NCBI RefSeq assembly: GCF_003387355.1
Contig: NZ_QUNH01000002.1
Location: 997,986 to 1,061,985 of the forward strand
Source: Winogradskyella sediminis
Lineage (GTDB): Bacteria > Bacteroidota > Bacteroidia > Flavobacteriales > Flavobacteriaceae
Length of the DNA: 64,000 nt
Reading direction: 5' to 3'
The notes beneath the pieces are model-generated. The model was not told the DNA's origin and did not search any database. It worked only from the letters and a program-made list of their open reading frames with translations. The first letter of the stretch is position 1; each line of letters starts with the position of its first letter. Position numbers and translations under genes: made by a program. Below, piece after piece: positions 38,917-47,989 of the stretch.

Positions 38917-40020
38917 ATGACTTCAGAAATTATATCTTCAAAAGAATTGAAAAAAATAGATCCGGTTTTCGGACAACATTCTTTTGATGATCATGAGCAA
39001 ATTGTTTTTTGCAACGACAAAGATACTGGTTTAAAAGCTATAATTGGTATTCATAACACAGTTTTAGGACCAGCTTTGGGTGGTACCAGAATGTGGAATT
39101 ACGCTAACGAGTGGGAAGCGTTAAATGATGTATTGCGTTTATCTCGTGGTATGACATTTAAATCTGCGATTACCGGATTAAATCTTGGTGGAGGTAAAGC
39201 GGTTATAATTGGTGATGCTAAAACTCAAAAGACTCCAGAATTAATGCGACGTTTTGGTGAGTTTGTACACTCTCTAAGTGGTCGTTATATCACTGCAGAA
39301 GATGTTGGTATGGCAACAGCTGACATGGATACAGTAAGAGAAGTGACACCTTATGTTACAGGAATATCAGAAAGCAAAGGTGGTGCCGGAAATCCTTCTC
39401 CTATTACCGCTTATGGTGTTTTTATGGGAATGAAGGCCGCAGCTAAATTTAAGTACGGATCAGATATTTTAGAAGATAAAAACGTCTTTGTACAAGGTAT
39501 TGGTAATGTTGGTGAAGCACTTGTAGAACATTTAGTAAACGAAGGAGCTAATGTAACAATCGCAGATATTAGTCAAGATCGCTTAGAAGAAATTAGAGCT
39601 AAGTATGGTGCTACAATTTATGGAGGTAATGATATTTATAGTGAAGATATGGATATCTATGCACCATGTGCTTTAGGTGCTACCATTAACGATGACACCA
39701 TTTATAAATTAAAGGCGTCTATAATTGCAGGTGCTGCTAATAATCAATTAGCAGAAGAAGCTAAACACGGTAATATTTTGCAAGAGCGTGGTATCGTTTA
39801 TGCACCAGATTTTTTAATTAATGCAGGCGGAATTATTAATGTTTATGCAGAGTTAGAAAATTACGACAGACAAGAAATAATGCGTAAAACAGAGAACATT
39901 TACAATACTACATTAGAAATTTTAGACAATGCTAAAGTAAATAATCTTACCACTCATAATGCGGCTCTCAATATTGCTAGAGAACGTATTGAAACACGTA
40001 AACGAGAAAACTTAAAATAG
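38917..40020 (+). CDS. Leucine/phenylalanine/valine dehydrogenase family enzyme
   Basis: A 367-residue Glu/Leu/Phe/Val dehydrogenase. The substrate-binding region ALGGTRMWNYANEWEAL, the catalytic-lysine motif LNLGGGKAVI (about 93-102), the Asp-containing YITAEDVGMATADMD and the NAD motif VQGIGNVGEAL (about 192-202) are in place. The enzyme reversibly deaminates branched-chain or aromatic amino acids. Leucine dehydrogenase is most likely from the length and motifs, but preference cannot be proved by eye. Its terminator hairpin also begins the nusB message. Confidence 0.9.
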   Translation: MTSEIISSKELKKIDPVFGQHSFDDHEQIVFCNDKDTGLKAIIGIHNTVLGPALGGTRMWNYANEWEALNDVLRLSRGMTFKSAITGLNLGGGKAVIIGDAKTQKTPELMRRFGEFVHSLSGRYITAEDVGMATADMDTVREVTPYVTGISESKGGAGNPSPITAYGVFMGMKAAAKFKYGSDILEDKNVFVQGIGNVGEALVEHLVNEGANVTIADISQDRLEEIRAKYGATIYGGNDIYSEDMDIYAPCALGATINDDTIYKLKASIIAGAANNQLAEEAKHGNILQERGIVYAPDFLINAGGIINVYAELENYDRQEIMRKTENIYNTTLEILDNAKVNNLTTHNAALNIARERIETRKRENLK

Positions 40021-40056
40021 TCTCAATTATTTTCTGTTATAAAAATTAAATAATAG

Positions 40057-40064
40057 TATTTTTG
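40057..40064 (+). promoter_or_regulatory. Candidate -7 element for nusB
   Basis: TATTTTTG, with predicted RNA start about 3-6 bases downstream, at the foot of the hairpin that follows. Confidence 0.55.
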
Positions 40065-40066
40065 CA

Positions 40067-40096
40067 GGGTGAATCTTTAAGGATTCACCCTTTTTA
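40067..40096 (+). terminator. Terminator hairpin between the dehydrogenase and nusB
   Basis: GGGTGAATC and GATTCACCC around 6 bases, followed by TTTTT. It ends the dehydrogenase message, but also stands at the predicted first transcribed bases of nusB. Confidence 0.8.
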
Positions 40097-40127
40097 ATAA
40101 TCAAATACTAAAAGTCAGTTCTTACAC

Positions 40128-41072
40128 ATGCTAAACCGAAGACACATCAGAATTAAAGTTATGCAATCTATGTATGCTTTTAAAGGTACAGAAAGTGATG
40201 ATTTAATAAAAGAACAAAAGTTTTTGTTACACAGTTTAGATAGCATGTATGATTTATACTTATCGCTTTTAGCTTTACTAACAGAACTGCATAAAAAGAG
40301 TAAGGATTACAACCATAAGATTCAAAATAAGCTGATCAAATCTGAAGCAGACAAGAATCTAAATTTAAAGTTTCAAGAGAATCAACTTTTACATCTTATT
40401 AGTAGTAATACGATGTTGCAAGAAGCAATTGCCAATAGAAAGTTGAATTTTTGGGATTTAGATTTCGAATATGTTGATATTCTTTTTAAAGCTATTTTAA
40501 AAAGTGACATTCATAAAAACTATATAGAAGCATCTGAAACCAGCTTTAAAAAAGATAAAAGCTTTATAATTGATGTTTTTACTGAAATTATAGCACCAAA
40601 TGAAAAGTTATATGACTTTTTTGAAGATAAGAAATTAACATGGGTAGACGATCTCCCTGTGGTTAATACTGCTATGTTAAAAGTATTACGAAAGTTAAAA
40701 CTTACATCACCAGAAACCGCTTTATTACCAAATTTATATAAAGATGAAGAGGATAAAGCGTTTGCTATAGAGTTGTTTAAGAAGACCTTTTTAAATAGCT
40801 CAAGATTTGCCGAAGAAATAAGCAAAAAAACAACCAATTGGGATGCAGAGCGTTTAGCTAGCTTAGATGGAGTATTATTAAAAATGGCACTATGCGAATT
40901 TCAGAAGTTTCCATCAATACCTCATAAGGTTACCATTAACGAATACCTTGAAATAGCAAAGGAATATTCTACACCAAAAAGTAGCATCTTTATCAATGGT
41001 ATATTAGATAAGATTGTGAAGGAATACCAATCGGAAAATATTCATTTAAAAACCGGTAGAGGTCTCATGTAA
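40128..41072 (+). CDS. nusB: Transcription antitermination factor NusB
   Basis: A 314-residue protein, about twice the length of NusB from proteobacteria, as is usual in Bacteroidota. The N-terminus MLNRRHIRIKVMQSMYAFKG is the conserved first helix (RRxAR-like). The C-terminal half (about 180-305) carries the remaining NusB helices (NWDAERLASLDGVLLKMALCEF, VTINEYLEIAKEYSTPKSSIFINGILDKI). NusB with NusE binds boxA RNA to promote rRNA antitermination. It precedes DUF1573 and yajC, a common Bacteroidota gene order. Confidence 0.93.
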   Translation: MLNRRHIRIKVMQSMYAFKGTESDDLIKEQKFLLHSLDSMYDLYLSLLALLTELHKKSKDYNHKIQNKLIKSEADKNLNLKFQENQLLHLISSNTMLQEAIANRKLNFWDLDFEYVDILFKAILKSDIHKNYIEASETSFKKDKSFIIDVFTEIIAPNEKLYDFFEDKKLTWVDDLPVVNTAMLKVLRKLKLTSPETALLPNLYKDEEDKAFAIELFKKTFLNSSRFAEEISKKTTNWDAERLASLDGVLLKMALCEFQKFPSIPHKVTINEYLEIAKEYSTPKSSIFINGILDKIVKEYQSENIHLKTGRGLM

Positions 41073-41194
41073 TATGTGACTTTTTGTTTTGAAAGTGACT
41101 TCTGACAAAAAATTGTTAAGAAACAGGTAAAAATTTTAATTCGTAGAAATAATTATTAACTTCGCGAATCGATAATTAACAAAAAATTAAAATA

Positions 41195-41758
41195 ATGAAA
41201 AAAGTAATTCTAGGACTTAGTGCATTATGCTTAGTAGCTTTTACATCATGTAAAGACGATGCTGCGAGTAAAATTAAATCAGAAAATATTGCGGAAGCAG
41301 CAGATAGAGATGCTAATGCTGGTGATTTTGCAGTGATATCTTTAGATAAAACAGAACACGATTTTGGTACTATCTCTAACGGAACACCTGTAGAAACTGT
41401 ATTTAAATATTCGAACACAGGAAATTCTATGTTGGTAGTAAGTGATATTAAAAGTACTTGTGGATGTACAGTGCCTACCAACTATACAAAAGAAGTAAAG
41501 CCAGGTGAAACAGGTCAGTTTACTGTTAAGTTTAACGGTAAAGGAAATGGTAAGACCACAAAGTCTTTAACTATGGTAACAAACACTGAAAAAGGACAAA
41601 TTCCAATAAAAATTACAGCTTTTATCGAAAAAGATCCAAACGCACCAGCTAAGAAAGCAGGTACTGCAACAGTTAACCCTTTAGCTACAGACAATAGTGC
41701 TGCTGCGCCAAGAAAGTATTCTACGCAACCAGGTCACGAAGGACATAACCACGATTAA
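41195..41758 (+). CDS. DUF1573 lipoprotein
   Basis: A 187-residue predicted lipoprotein (LVAFTSC, Cys 18). Residues 45-145 form the Ig-like DUF1573 domain: KTEHDFGTISNGTPVETVFKYSNTGNSMLVV, KSTCGCTVPTNYTK, VKPGETGQFTVKFNGKG. The CGC pair is a hallmark. The tail is Pro/Ala-rich and ends in GHEGHNHD, a possible metal-binding His cluster. The role is unknown; it is probably in the periplasm. It lies 27 bases before yajC and is probably cotranscribed with it. Confidence 0.88.
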   Translation: MKKVILGLSALCLVAFTSCKDDAASKIKSENIAEAADRDANAGDFAVISLDKTEHDFGTISNGTPVETVFKYSNTGNSMLVVSDIKSTCGCTVPTNYTKEVKPGETGQFTVKFNGKGNGKTTKSLTMVTNTEKGQIPIKITAFIEKDPNAPAKKAGTATVNPLATDNSAAAPRKYSTQPGHEGHNHD

Positions 41759-41785
41759 TAATTAATTATTACTGATATTTACTGA

Positions 41786-42076
41786 ATGGACGCATTAGGA
41801 TCATTTTTACCGTTTATAGCGATTTTTGCAGTGATGTATTTCTTTATGATTGCACCACAAATGAAGCGCTCTAAACAAGAAAAAAAGTTTGCCAGCGAAT
41901 TAAAACGAGGCACTCGTGTAGTTACTAAAAGTGGCATGCACGGAAAGATTGTAGAATTAAATGACAAGGATAACAGTTGTGTGATTGAAACATTAGCTGG
42001 TAAAATTAAATTTGACCGTTCTGCAATTTCAATGGAAATGAGTAATAAATTAAATGCACCAGCTGTTGTAAAATAA
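41786..42076 (+). CDS. yajC: Preprotein translocase subunit YajC
   Basis: A 96-residue inner-membrane protein with one N-terminal helix (about 7-25) and the conserved IAPQMKRSKQEKKFASELKRGTRVVTKSGMHGKIVEL. It associates with SecDF to assist protein export. The length and start are normal. It is the last gene of the nusB-DUF1573-yajC series and ends in a strong terminator. Confidence 0.95.
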   Translation: MDALGSFLPFIAIFAVMYFFMIAPQMKRSKQEKKFASELKRGTRVVTKSGMHGKIVELNDKDNSCVIETLAGKIKFDRSAISMEMSNKLNAPAVVK

Positions 42077-42100
42077 GCGGTTAGCATCATAAGATTAAAA

Positions 42101-42134
42101 AAAAAGACTGTTCAATAAGAACAGTCTTTTTTTA
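42101..42134. terminator. Bidirectional terminator between yajC and the DUF1801 gene
   Basis: AAAAAGACTGTTC pairs with GAACAGTCTTTTT around 5 bases, with long A and T runs on the two sides. Confidence 0.88.
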
Positions 42135-42162
42135 TATATTAAATTTTAACAACAATAAATAA

Positions 42163-42762
42163 CTAACACGACCTGTACTTATCATGCAAGCCTACGCCTT
42201 TTAATATTAGAGGTATTATTTTTTCTAAACGGGTTTGTTTAGTCGTTTCACGTTTAGCACTTGCAATGTGTTCGCTATATTCACGCTGTTTTGATAGGGA
42301 AAGCGTTTCGAAAGCTGTCTTTAGATCTACATTTTGATTTAATACTTCTTTTAATTCAACAGGTAATATAACGGGTTTTATATTGCGTTTTGGTTTTATT
42401 TCTTTACCTAAACGTTGATTTTCTATGGCTTCTTTTACATAGGCTAACACATCCGTTTTAATAATGTCGTCTTTGGTTTTAAAACGCATCTGGCGCATCG
42501 CTTTGGTTTTTTCTTCTTGGGCATTGTGTAGTAATTGTTTTGTATCTTTTAGAAAGACACCTTGATGGAACCAAATACAAAAATGATTTTTGAAGGCTCC
42601 AATTCCCAATACATTTTTACCATTTAAACAGTAGGTAGGCATGCTCCATTTTAGGGTTTCCTCTAACGCTGTTGTGTTAATGATATTGCGCAACACTGTA
42701 AGTGCGTCTGAGAAATGCGAATGGGCTTCTATATAGGCTTCGACTGAGGTTACTTTTTTCAT
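42163..42762 (-). CDS. DUF1801/YdeI-type protein
   Basis: A 199-residue cytoplasmic protein. The N-terminal 110 residues match DUF1801 (ETLKWSMPTYCLNGKNVLGIGAFKNHFCIWFHQG). The C-terminal region, LPVELKEVLNQNVDLKTAFETLSLSKQREYSEHIASAKRETTKQTRLEKIIPLI, is the helical YdeI/OmpD-associated domain. The function is unknown. It lies 36 bases after the DUF2200 gene start region, same strand, and is possibly cotranscribed with it. Confidence 0.85.
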   Translation of the reverse strand: MKKVTSVEAYIEAHSHFSDALTVLRNIINTTALEETLKWSMPTYCLNGKNVLGIGAFKNHFCIWFHQGVFLKDTKQLLHNAQEEKTKAMRQMRFKTKDDIIKTDVLAYVKEAIENQRLGKEIKPKRNIKPVILPVELKEVLNQNVDLKTAFETLSLSKQREYSEHIASAKRETTKQTRLEKIIPLILKGVGLHDKYRSC

Positions 42763-42798
42763 AAATATTAGATTAATAGCATTTTGTATATTTGGTCG

Positions 42799-43167
42799 TT
42801 ATGATGTACTTCGTAAGATCTTTTCCATCTTTCGGCCTTTAGCTAGTTCGTCTACTAATTTATCTAGATATCTTACTTCTTTAGTTAATGGTGTCTCAAT
42901 GTCTTCAATGCGATAGCCACAAATAACACCTTTTATAAGATGAGCATTTGGGTTTAATGTTGCTTGTTCAAAAAAAGTTTTAAAGGTAACGTTTTCAATT
43001 ATTAACTCTTGAAGTCGTACATCATCAAAACCGGTTAGCCATCTTATTACCTGATGTAATTCAGCTTTTGTTCGGCCTTTCTTTTCCACTTTAGTAACAT
43101 AATGCGGATAAACAGAAGCAAATGTCATCGTTGCAATGCGTTCATCGTGTTTTGGCGTTGTGGTCAT
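42799..43167 (-). CDS. DUF2200 protein
   Basis: A 122-residue cytoplasmic protein starting [37 protein letters not shown], the conserved DUF2200 N-terminus; the rest ([43 protein letters not shown]) also fits the full-length family. An upstream ATG at 43218 would add 17 residues outside the family, so 43167 was chosen. Function unknown. The DUF1801 gene follows on the same strand. Confidence 0.85.
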   Translation of the reverse strand: MTTTPKHDERIATMTFASVYPHYVTKVEKKGRTKAELHQVIRWLTGFDDVRLQELIIENVTFKTFFEQATLNPNAHLIKGVICGYRIEDIETPLTKEVRYLDKLVDELAKGRKMEKILRSTS

Positions 43168-43216
43168 GGTTGGTCTACTTTTAATATTACTAAAACTTTG
43201 AGTTTTAAATTTAGTC

Positions 43217-43263
43217 AAAAAAAAATAAGCAGTAAACTATAGTGTGTTGTTTACTGCCTATTA
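43217..43263 (-). terminator. Terminator of pepT
   Basis: On the minus strand GGCAGTAAAC pairs with GTTTACTGCT around 11 bases, followed by a long T run. It lies just after the pepT stop. Confidence 0.8.
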
Positions 43264-43285
43264 AGAATTGTGTACTAGTCTAATG

Positions 43286-44515
43286 CTATTTTTCTTTAGC
43301 GGTTAATTCTGCTATTTTACAAATAACTTCTACAGCCTTTTGCATACTTTCTACAGGTACATACTCATAACGACCATGGAAATTATGTCCACCAGCAAAA
43401 ATATTAGGACAAGGTAAACCCATATAAGAAAGTTGAGATCCATCGGTTCCACCACGTATGGCTTTAATAAGTGGAGTAACACCAACAGCTTTCATCGCTT
43501 CTTCTGCAATATCAACAATGTGCATTACAGGCTCTACTTTTTCCTTCATGTTAAAGTATTGATCTTTTATTTCAATCTTAAATACTTCGCTTTCATACTT
43601 GGTATTTAAATCGAAAACAATCTTCTCTAATAAAGCTTTTCGCGCTTCAAACTTATCTCTGTCGTGGTCTCTAATAATATACTCTAATGTGGTTTCTTCA
43701 ACATCTCCTGTTATATTATGCAAATGGAAGAATCCTTCATAACCTTCAGTACACTCAGGTGTTTCTAATCGTGGTAAAAGATTAATAAACTCAGAAGCAT
43801 AATACATAGAGTTGATCATTTTTCCTTTGGCGTAACCAGGATGCACTATTTTACCTTGTACTTTAACTTTAGCTCCTGCTGCATTAAAGTTTTCGTATTC
43901 TAGTTCTCCAACTTGGCTACCATCCATGGTGTAAGCCCAATCTGCACCAAACTTTTCAACATCAAATTTATGCGCACCTCTACCAATTTCTTCATCTGGA
44001 GTAAACCCAATTCTGATGTCACCATGTTTAATTTCAGGATGATTAATAAGGTATTCCATTGCTGTTACAATTTCTGTAATACCAGCTTTGTCATCGGCTC
44101 CCAAAAGGGTAGTGCCATCTGTAGTTATTAGGGTTTGACCCTTGTACATTAGTAAATCTTCGAAATAATCTGGTGATAAAACAATATTTTGTTCGGCATT
44201 AAGAACAATATCTTTACCATCGTAATCTTCGATGATTTGTGGTTTTACATTTGCACCTGTAAAATCTGGAGAGGTATCAAAATGAGATACAAATCCTATA
44301 ACAGGCACATCGTGCGATACATTACTAGGTAAGGTGGCCATGATATAAGCGTTCTCATCTATTGTAACATCACTTAGCCCAATGGCTTTGAGTTCTTCAA
44401 CTAATTTACGAGCCAAATCCCATTGTTTTTCTGTACTCGGTGTGGATTCAGAATTAGGATCCGATTCTGTATCTATAGTAATGTAACTAATAAAACGCTC
44501 AATAATATGTTGCAT
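43286..44515 (-). CDS. pepT: Peptidase T (aminotripeptidase)
   Basis: A 409-residue M20 zinc aminopeptidase that releases the N-terminal residue of tripeptides in the cytoplasm. H78 and D80 ([11 protein letters not shown]), D141 (LLGADDKAG), E175 and E176 ([15 protein letters not shown]) provide the two-metal site. The conserved [26 protein letters not shown] and [28 protein letters not shown] complete it. The length is normal. It follows the universal stress protein gene by 21 bases and probably shares its message. Confidence 0.95.
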   Translation of the reverse strand: MQHIIERFISYITIDTESDPNSESTPSTEKQWDLARKLVEELKAIGLSDVTIDENAYIMATLPSNVSHDVPVIGFVSHFDTSPDFTGANVKPQIIEDYDGKDIVLNAEQNIVLSPDYFEDLLMYKGQTLITTDGTTLLGADDKAGITEIVTAMEYLINHPEIKHGDIRIGFTPDEEIGRGAHKFDVEKFGADWAYTMDGSQVGELEYENFNAAGAKVKVQGKIVHPGYAKGKMINSMYYASEFINLLPRLETPECTEGYEGFFHLHNITGDVEETTLEYIIRDHDRDKFEARKALLEKIVFDLNTKYESEVFKIEIKDQYFNMKEKVEPVMHIVDIAEEAMKAVGVTPLIKAIRGGTDGSQLSYMGLPCPNIFAGGHNFHGRYEYVPVESMQKAVEVICKIAELTAKEK

Positions 44516-44536
44516 AAAGTTGTTAGGTTTAAAAAA

Positions 44537-45367
44537 TTATAGTTTAAAAGTAATCACAGGAAGTTTAGTGTGGTTAACCACATCCTCAGAAATACTACCT
44601 CCAAAGAAGTGACTAAGCCCTTTTCTTCCGTGAGTAATCATGGCAATTGCATCTGCTTGTTCTCTATTTGAAAAACTAGCTACTCCATCTTCAATATTAT
44701 GATCACAGATACGCGCAATTGAAAGATCAGATTCGTTGAGTTTTGAATGCTCTAAAAAGTTTGAAATCTTTTCGTCAATTTCATCAGTACTTAAGAAGCT
44801 TAAATTAGGCGAATTGATGTGTAATAACGTTGTTTTTTTACCTAATTTACTTAATAAGCTTACGGCATTTTCTACTGCAGGTACGCTTTTTTCTGAAAAA
44901 TCTGTAGCTAATACGATGTGATTAAAATCAATAGTGTCTAGTTTAGATTTTACAACTAACACAGGAGTACTACTGTAACGTACCACTTTTTCGGTGTTAG
45001 AACCGGTAAAAATGCCATCGTGGTCACTATGTCCTCTAGAACCCATAACAATAAGGTCGGCATTAACATCAATAGCAACTTCAGCAACTTCTTTAAGAAC
45101 TTTATGGTATTTTACCATTGGAGTGACTGTAAGACCATCGAGATACGGTTGGTCTAAAAAAGTTTCAAATTTTTTGTTGGCAACCATTAACATAAATGCA
45201 TTTTCTTCACCTCTTTCACTACTTGAAGCAGAAAAAATAGATTCAGACATTTCTAACATATGCATTACAATTAACTCTGAGTTATGCTGTTTTGCTAGTT
45301 TAGCCGCCGTTTCTAAGGCATATTCTGAATGTTTAGAAAAATCGACAGGGACTATAATTTTTTTCAT
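44537..45367 (-). CDS. Universal stress protein, two tandem domains
   Basis: A 276-residue cytoplasmic protein with two USP domains. The first begins KKIIVPVDFSKHSEYALETA and has the ATP-binding motif VMGSRGHSDHDGIFTGSNTEKV (about 108-129). The second begins HIVLATDFSEKSVPAVENA near 150 and ends HGRKGLSHFFGGSISEDVV, also retaining the G-rich site. Tandem USPs often bind ATP and are induced by stress or growth arrest; no regulatory site is visible. Divergent from pyrD. Confidence 0.92.
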   Translation of the reverse strand: MKKIIVPVDFSKHSEYALETAAKLAKQHNSELIVMHMLEMSESIFSASSSERGEENAFMLMVANKKFETFLDQPYLDGLTVTPMVKYHKVLKEVAEVAIDVNADLIVMGSRGHSDHDGIFTGSNTEKVVRYSSTPVLVVKSKLDTIDFNHIVLATDFSEKSVPAVENAVSLLSKLGKKTTLLHINSPNLSFLSTDEIDEKISNFLEHSKLNESDLSIARICDHNIEDGVASFSNREQADAIAMITHGRKGLSHFFGGSISEDVVNHTKLPVITFKL

Positions 45368-45478
45368 GATATTTTAATTTTGGTTCGTGTTTCAAAGTTA
45401 ACAAAATTAGAGAGTATTATTTATGATATCGGACAGTTTATGATAAAAATAAAACTTCTATTTTACGCCAGAGATGCT

Positions 45479-45486
45479 TATTTTTG
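45479..45486 (+). promoter_or_regulatory. Candidate -7 element for pyrD
   Basis: TATTTTTG, 18 bases upstream of the pyrD start; the -33 region is weak. Confidence 0.5.
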
Positions 45487-45504
45487 CAGTGCTAAGTTAT
45501 TCCT

Positions 45505-46533
45505 ATGTATAAATCCATAATTAGACCCGTTTTATTCTCTTTTGATCCAGAGAAAATACATTACTTCACGTTTTCTTTAATACGAAACTTATCGAAATTT
45601 CCAGGAATGAAACCGGTGTTTAAAGCGTTGTATGTTGTTGAAGATAAAAGGTTAGAGCGCGAGTTGTTTGGACTTAAATTTAAAAACCCAGTAGGATTAG
45701 CAGCAGGTTTTGATAAAAATGCAGTGTTGTATAATGAATTAGCAAATTTTGGCTTTGGGTTTATTGAAATCGGCACTGTAACACCAAAAGCCCAAGCCGG
45801 AAATCCTAAAAAACGCTTGTTTAGGTTAAAGGATGATAAAGGCATTATTAATCGTATGGGATTTAATAATGAAGGACTTGAAGCTGCCATTACGCAATTA
45901 AAAAAGAATAAAGGTCAACTTATTATCGGAGGAAATATCGGAAAAAACACCCAAACGCTGCCTGAAGATTATACCAAAGATTACCTAGCTTGCTTTAATG
46001 CGCTTCACCCTTATGTAGATTATTTTGTGTTGAATGTAAGTTGTCCTAATGTAGGGAGTCATGCCAAATTAAATGATAAGGACTATTTGTTAGAATTAAT
46101 TTCAGCAGTTCAAAAAGCTAATAAAACATTTCGTAAACAGAAACCTATTCTGCTTAAAATTGCGCCAGATTTAAACCATGTGCAATTGGATGAAATTATA
46201 GAATTAATTGCAGAAACCAGTCTCGATGGAGTTATTGCAAGTAATACCTCTGTTGATAGATCAGGTTTAAAAACGAGTGATGCGCGTTTAAAAGCCATTG
46301 GAAATGGAGGCTTAAGCGGACAACCGATTAAAGAAAAATCAACTAAGGTTATTAAATATCTAGCTGATAATAGCCATAAGGCGTTTCCTATTATTGGAGT
46401 TGGTGGGATTCATTCTGCAGCAGATGCTTTAGAAAAAATTGAAGCCGGAGCAGATTTGGTACAGGTATACACTGGATTTATATATGAAGGCCCAAGTTTA
46501 ATAAAGCAGATTAATAAGGCTTTATTAAAGTAA
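45505..46533 (+). CDS. pyrD: Dihydroorotate dehydrogenase, quinone-dependent (class 2)
   Basis: A 342-residue FMN enzyme that oxidises dihydroorotate to orotate in pyrimidine synthesis, passing electrons to quinone at the membrane. The N-terminal helix ([30 protein letters not shown]) is the class 2 membrane-associating extension. [36 protein letters not shown], the catalytic-Ser region [12 protein letters not shown] and [15 protein letters not shown] are intact. The dihydroorotase-like gene at 4825 is far away, and no other pyr gene lies here. Confidence 0.96.
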   Translation: MYKSIIRPVLFSFDPEKIHYFTFSLIRNLSKFPGMKPVFKALYVVEDKRLERELFGLKFKNPVGLAAGFDKNAVLYNELANFGFGFIEIGTVTPKAQAGNPKKRLFRLKDDKGIINRMGFNNEGLEAAITQLKKNKGQLIIGGNIGKNTQTLPEDYTKDYLACFNALHPYVDYFVLNVSCPNVGSHAKLNDKDYLLELISAVQKANKTFRKQKPILLKIAPDLNHVQLDEIIELIAETSLDGVIASNTSVDRSGLKTSDARLKAIGNGGLSGQPIKEKSTKVIKYLADNSHKAFPIIGVGGIHSAADALEKIEAGADLVQVYTGFIYEGPSLIKQINKALLK

Positions 46534-46568
46534 GATAACAGTTACAGTTTTACCGCAAACTCACAATT

Positions 46569-47186
46569 TTGAACGTAGATATTCTTATATCATTTGCCGT
46601 TGCTACTTCGGCTTTGGCATTTGCGCCAGGACCAGATAATATATATGTTTTGGTGCAAAGTATCAGTCATGGAAAATCCTATGGCATGGCAACCGTATGT
46701 GGTTTAATTACAGGTTGTATTGTACATACTACATTGTTAGCTTTTGGTGTGTCGGCTTTAATTGCGGCCAACGAAAATGTCTTTTTTGGTATAAAATTTT
46801 TAGGAGCACTTTACCTCATATATCTTGCTTATAAAGTTTATAAAGCTGATGATAAACTCAGTTTTGATTCTGAAAACGTACCTAAGAAAAGCTTAAAACA
46901 ACTTTTTGTACAAGGCTTTTTTATGAATGTCCTTAATCCTAAAGTCACTATTTTTTTTCTAGCTTTTTTTCCTGGATTTTTATTTAGTGATACCATGAGT
47001 ACAGTTTGGCAGTTTTATATTTTAGGCGGTTTATTTATGTTGGTTTCTTTTGTTATTTTTTCAAGTATTGCTTTGCTCGCTGGTTTTATTAAAAACTACA
47101 CCTTAAAACATCGCCATTCAGGATTGTTTTTAAAATGGTTACAAATCATTGTTTTTATCGGAATTGCAATATTTATTTTAACTTAG
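46569..47186 (+). CDS. LysE-family amino-acid exporter
   Basis: A 205-residue inner-membrane protein with about six hydrophobic segments. The N-terminal ATSALAFAPGPDNIYVLVQSISHGKSYG and GFFMNVLNPKVTIFFLAFFPGF are typical of LysE/RhtB translocators, which export amino acids or their analogues. The start is TTG at 46569: it gives the usual N-terminus, and no ATG is nearby. The substrate is unknown. The membrane HELGH protein gene begins five bases after the stop, suggesting one message. Confidence 0.9.
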   Translation: MNVDILISFAVATSALAFAPGPDNIYVLVQSISHGKSYGMATVCGLITGCIVHTTLLAFGVSALIAANENVFFGIKFLGALYLIYLAYKVYKADDKLSFDSENVPKKSLKQLFVQGFFMNVLNPKVTIFFLAFFPGFLFSDTMSTVWQFYILGGLFMLVSFVIFSSIALLAGFIKNYTLKHRHSGLFLKWLQIIVFIGIAIFILT

Positions 47187-47190
47187 CATC

Positions 47191-47958
47191 ATGCGCTTAA
47201 GATTCAGGGTTTTACCAAAGTTTTCAATTGTTGTATGTTCTGCTTTTATCCTTTTTACAGTTATTGGAACACTCTCTCATGAATTAGGTCATATTACTGT
47301 GGCCAAATATTTAGGCTATGATACCACTCTAGATTTTGGAAGTATGAGTTGGTATCCTAAAGGGTATTTAGAAGATCCTATAGTGCATGAACTTAATACT
47401 ATAGTAGAGACGTACGATTACAATAATTATGAGGATTGGCCAGAAGAAATTACATTAAAAGTTGAATCCCTGAGTATGGTGTTAAATGAAAACTATCCAA
47501 TAATAAGTGAAACGGATAATTTTTATATAACCCTTGGTGGCCCCATACAAACTTTGTTAACTAGTGGTATAGGTTTACTCATATTATATCTAAGGCGTAA
47601 AGTTTGGTGTATTCCTTTTCAGTTTGTGGATGGGTTGGCTGTAATGATGGCCTTATTTGGGTTACGCGAAGTCTTTAATTATGTACATGCTTTGTACGAC
47701 TTTGTATGTTTTTCTGAATCTGAATTTATGGCAGATGAGTTTAAAATTTCTAGATACTTAGGTTATAATGAATGGTTAATACCAAGCGTAGCGATGATAA
47801 TAGGTGTACTGATTTCTGCTTTTGTGATATTTAAAATACTACCAGTTCAATATCGGTTTACTTTTATTTTATCTGGCTTAATAGGTGGAATTGTAGGTTA
47901 TGGCCTATGGTTTGGTGGGTTTGGAGCCATGCTGTTCAATTCAAATATTTGCCTTTAA
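47191..47958 (+). CDS. Membrane protein with HELGH motif (M50-like, function unknown)
   Basis: A 255-residue membrane protein. The first hydrophobic segment carries SHELGHITVAKYLGY, with H30, E31 and H34 forming the HExxH zinc motif of membrane metalloproteases. Further segments lie at about 118-132, 145-160, 197-215 and 225-250. There is no obvious NPDG or PDZ domain as in site-2 proteases, so it is an M50-like relative at most. The middle region is soluble (about 50-115). It is cotranscribed with the LysE-type gene. Proteolytic function is unproven. Confidence 0.7.
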   Translation: MRLRFRVLPKFSIVVCSAFILFTVIGTLSHELGHITVAKYLGYDTTLDFGSMSWYPKGYLEDPIVHELNTIVETYDYNNYEDWPEEITLKVESLSMVLNENYPIISETDNFYITLGGPIQTLLTSGIGLLILYLRRKVWCIPFQFVDGLAVMMALFGLREVFNYVHALYDFVCFSESEFMADEFKISRYLGYNEWLIPSVAMIIGVLISAFVIFKILPVQYRFTFILSGLIGGIVGYGLWFGGFGAMLFNSNICL

Positions 47959-47989
47959 TTAGTGAAATCTAAGCCGTATATTTGAGGCA

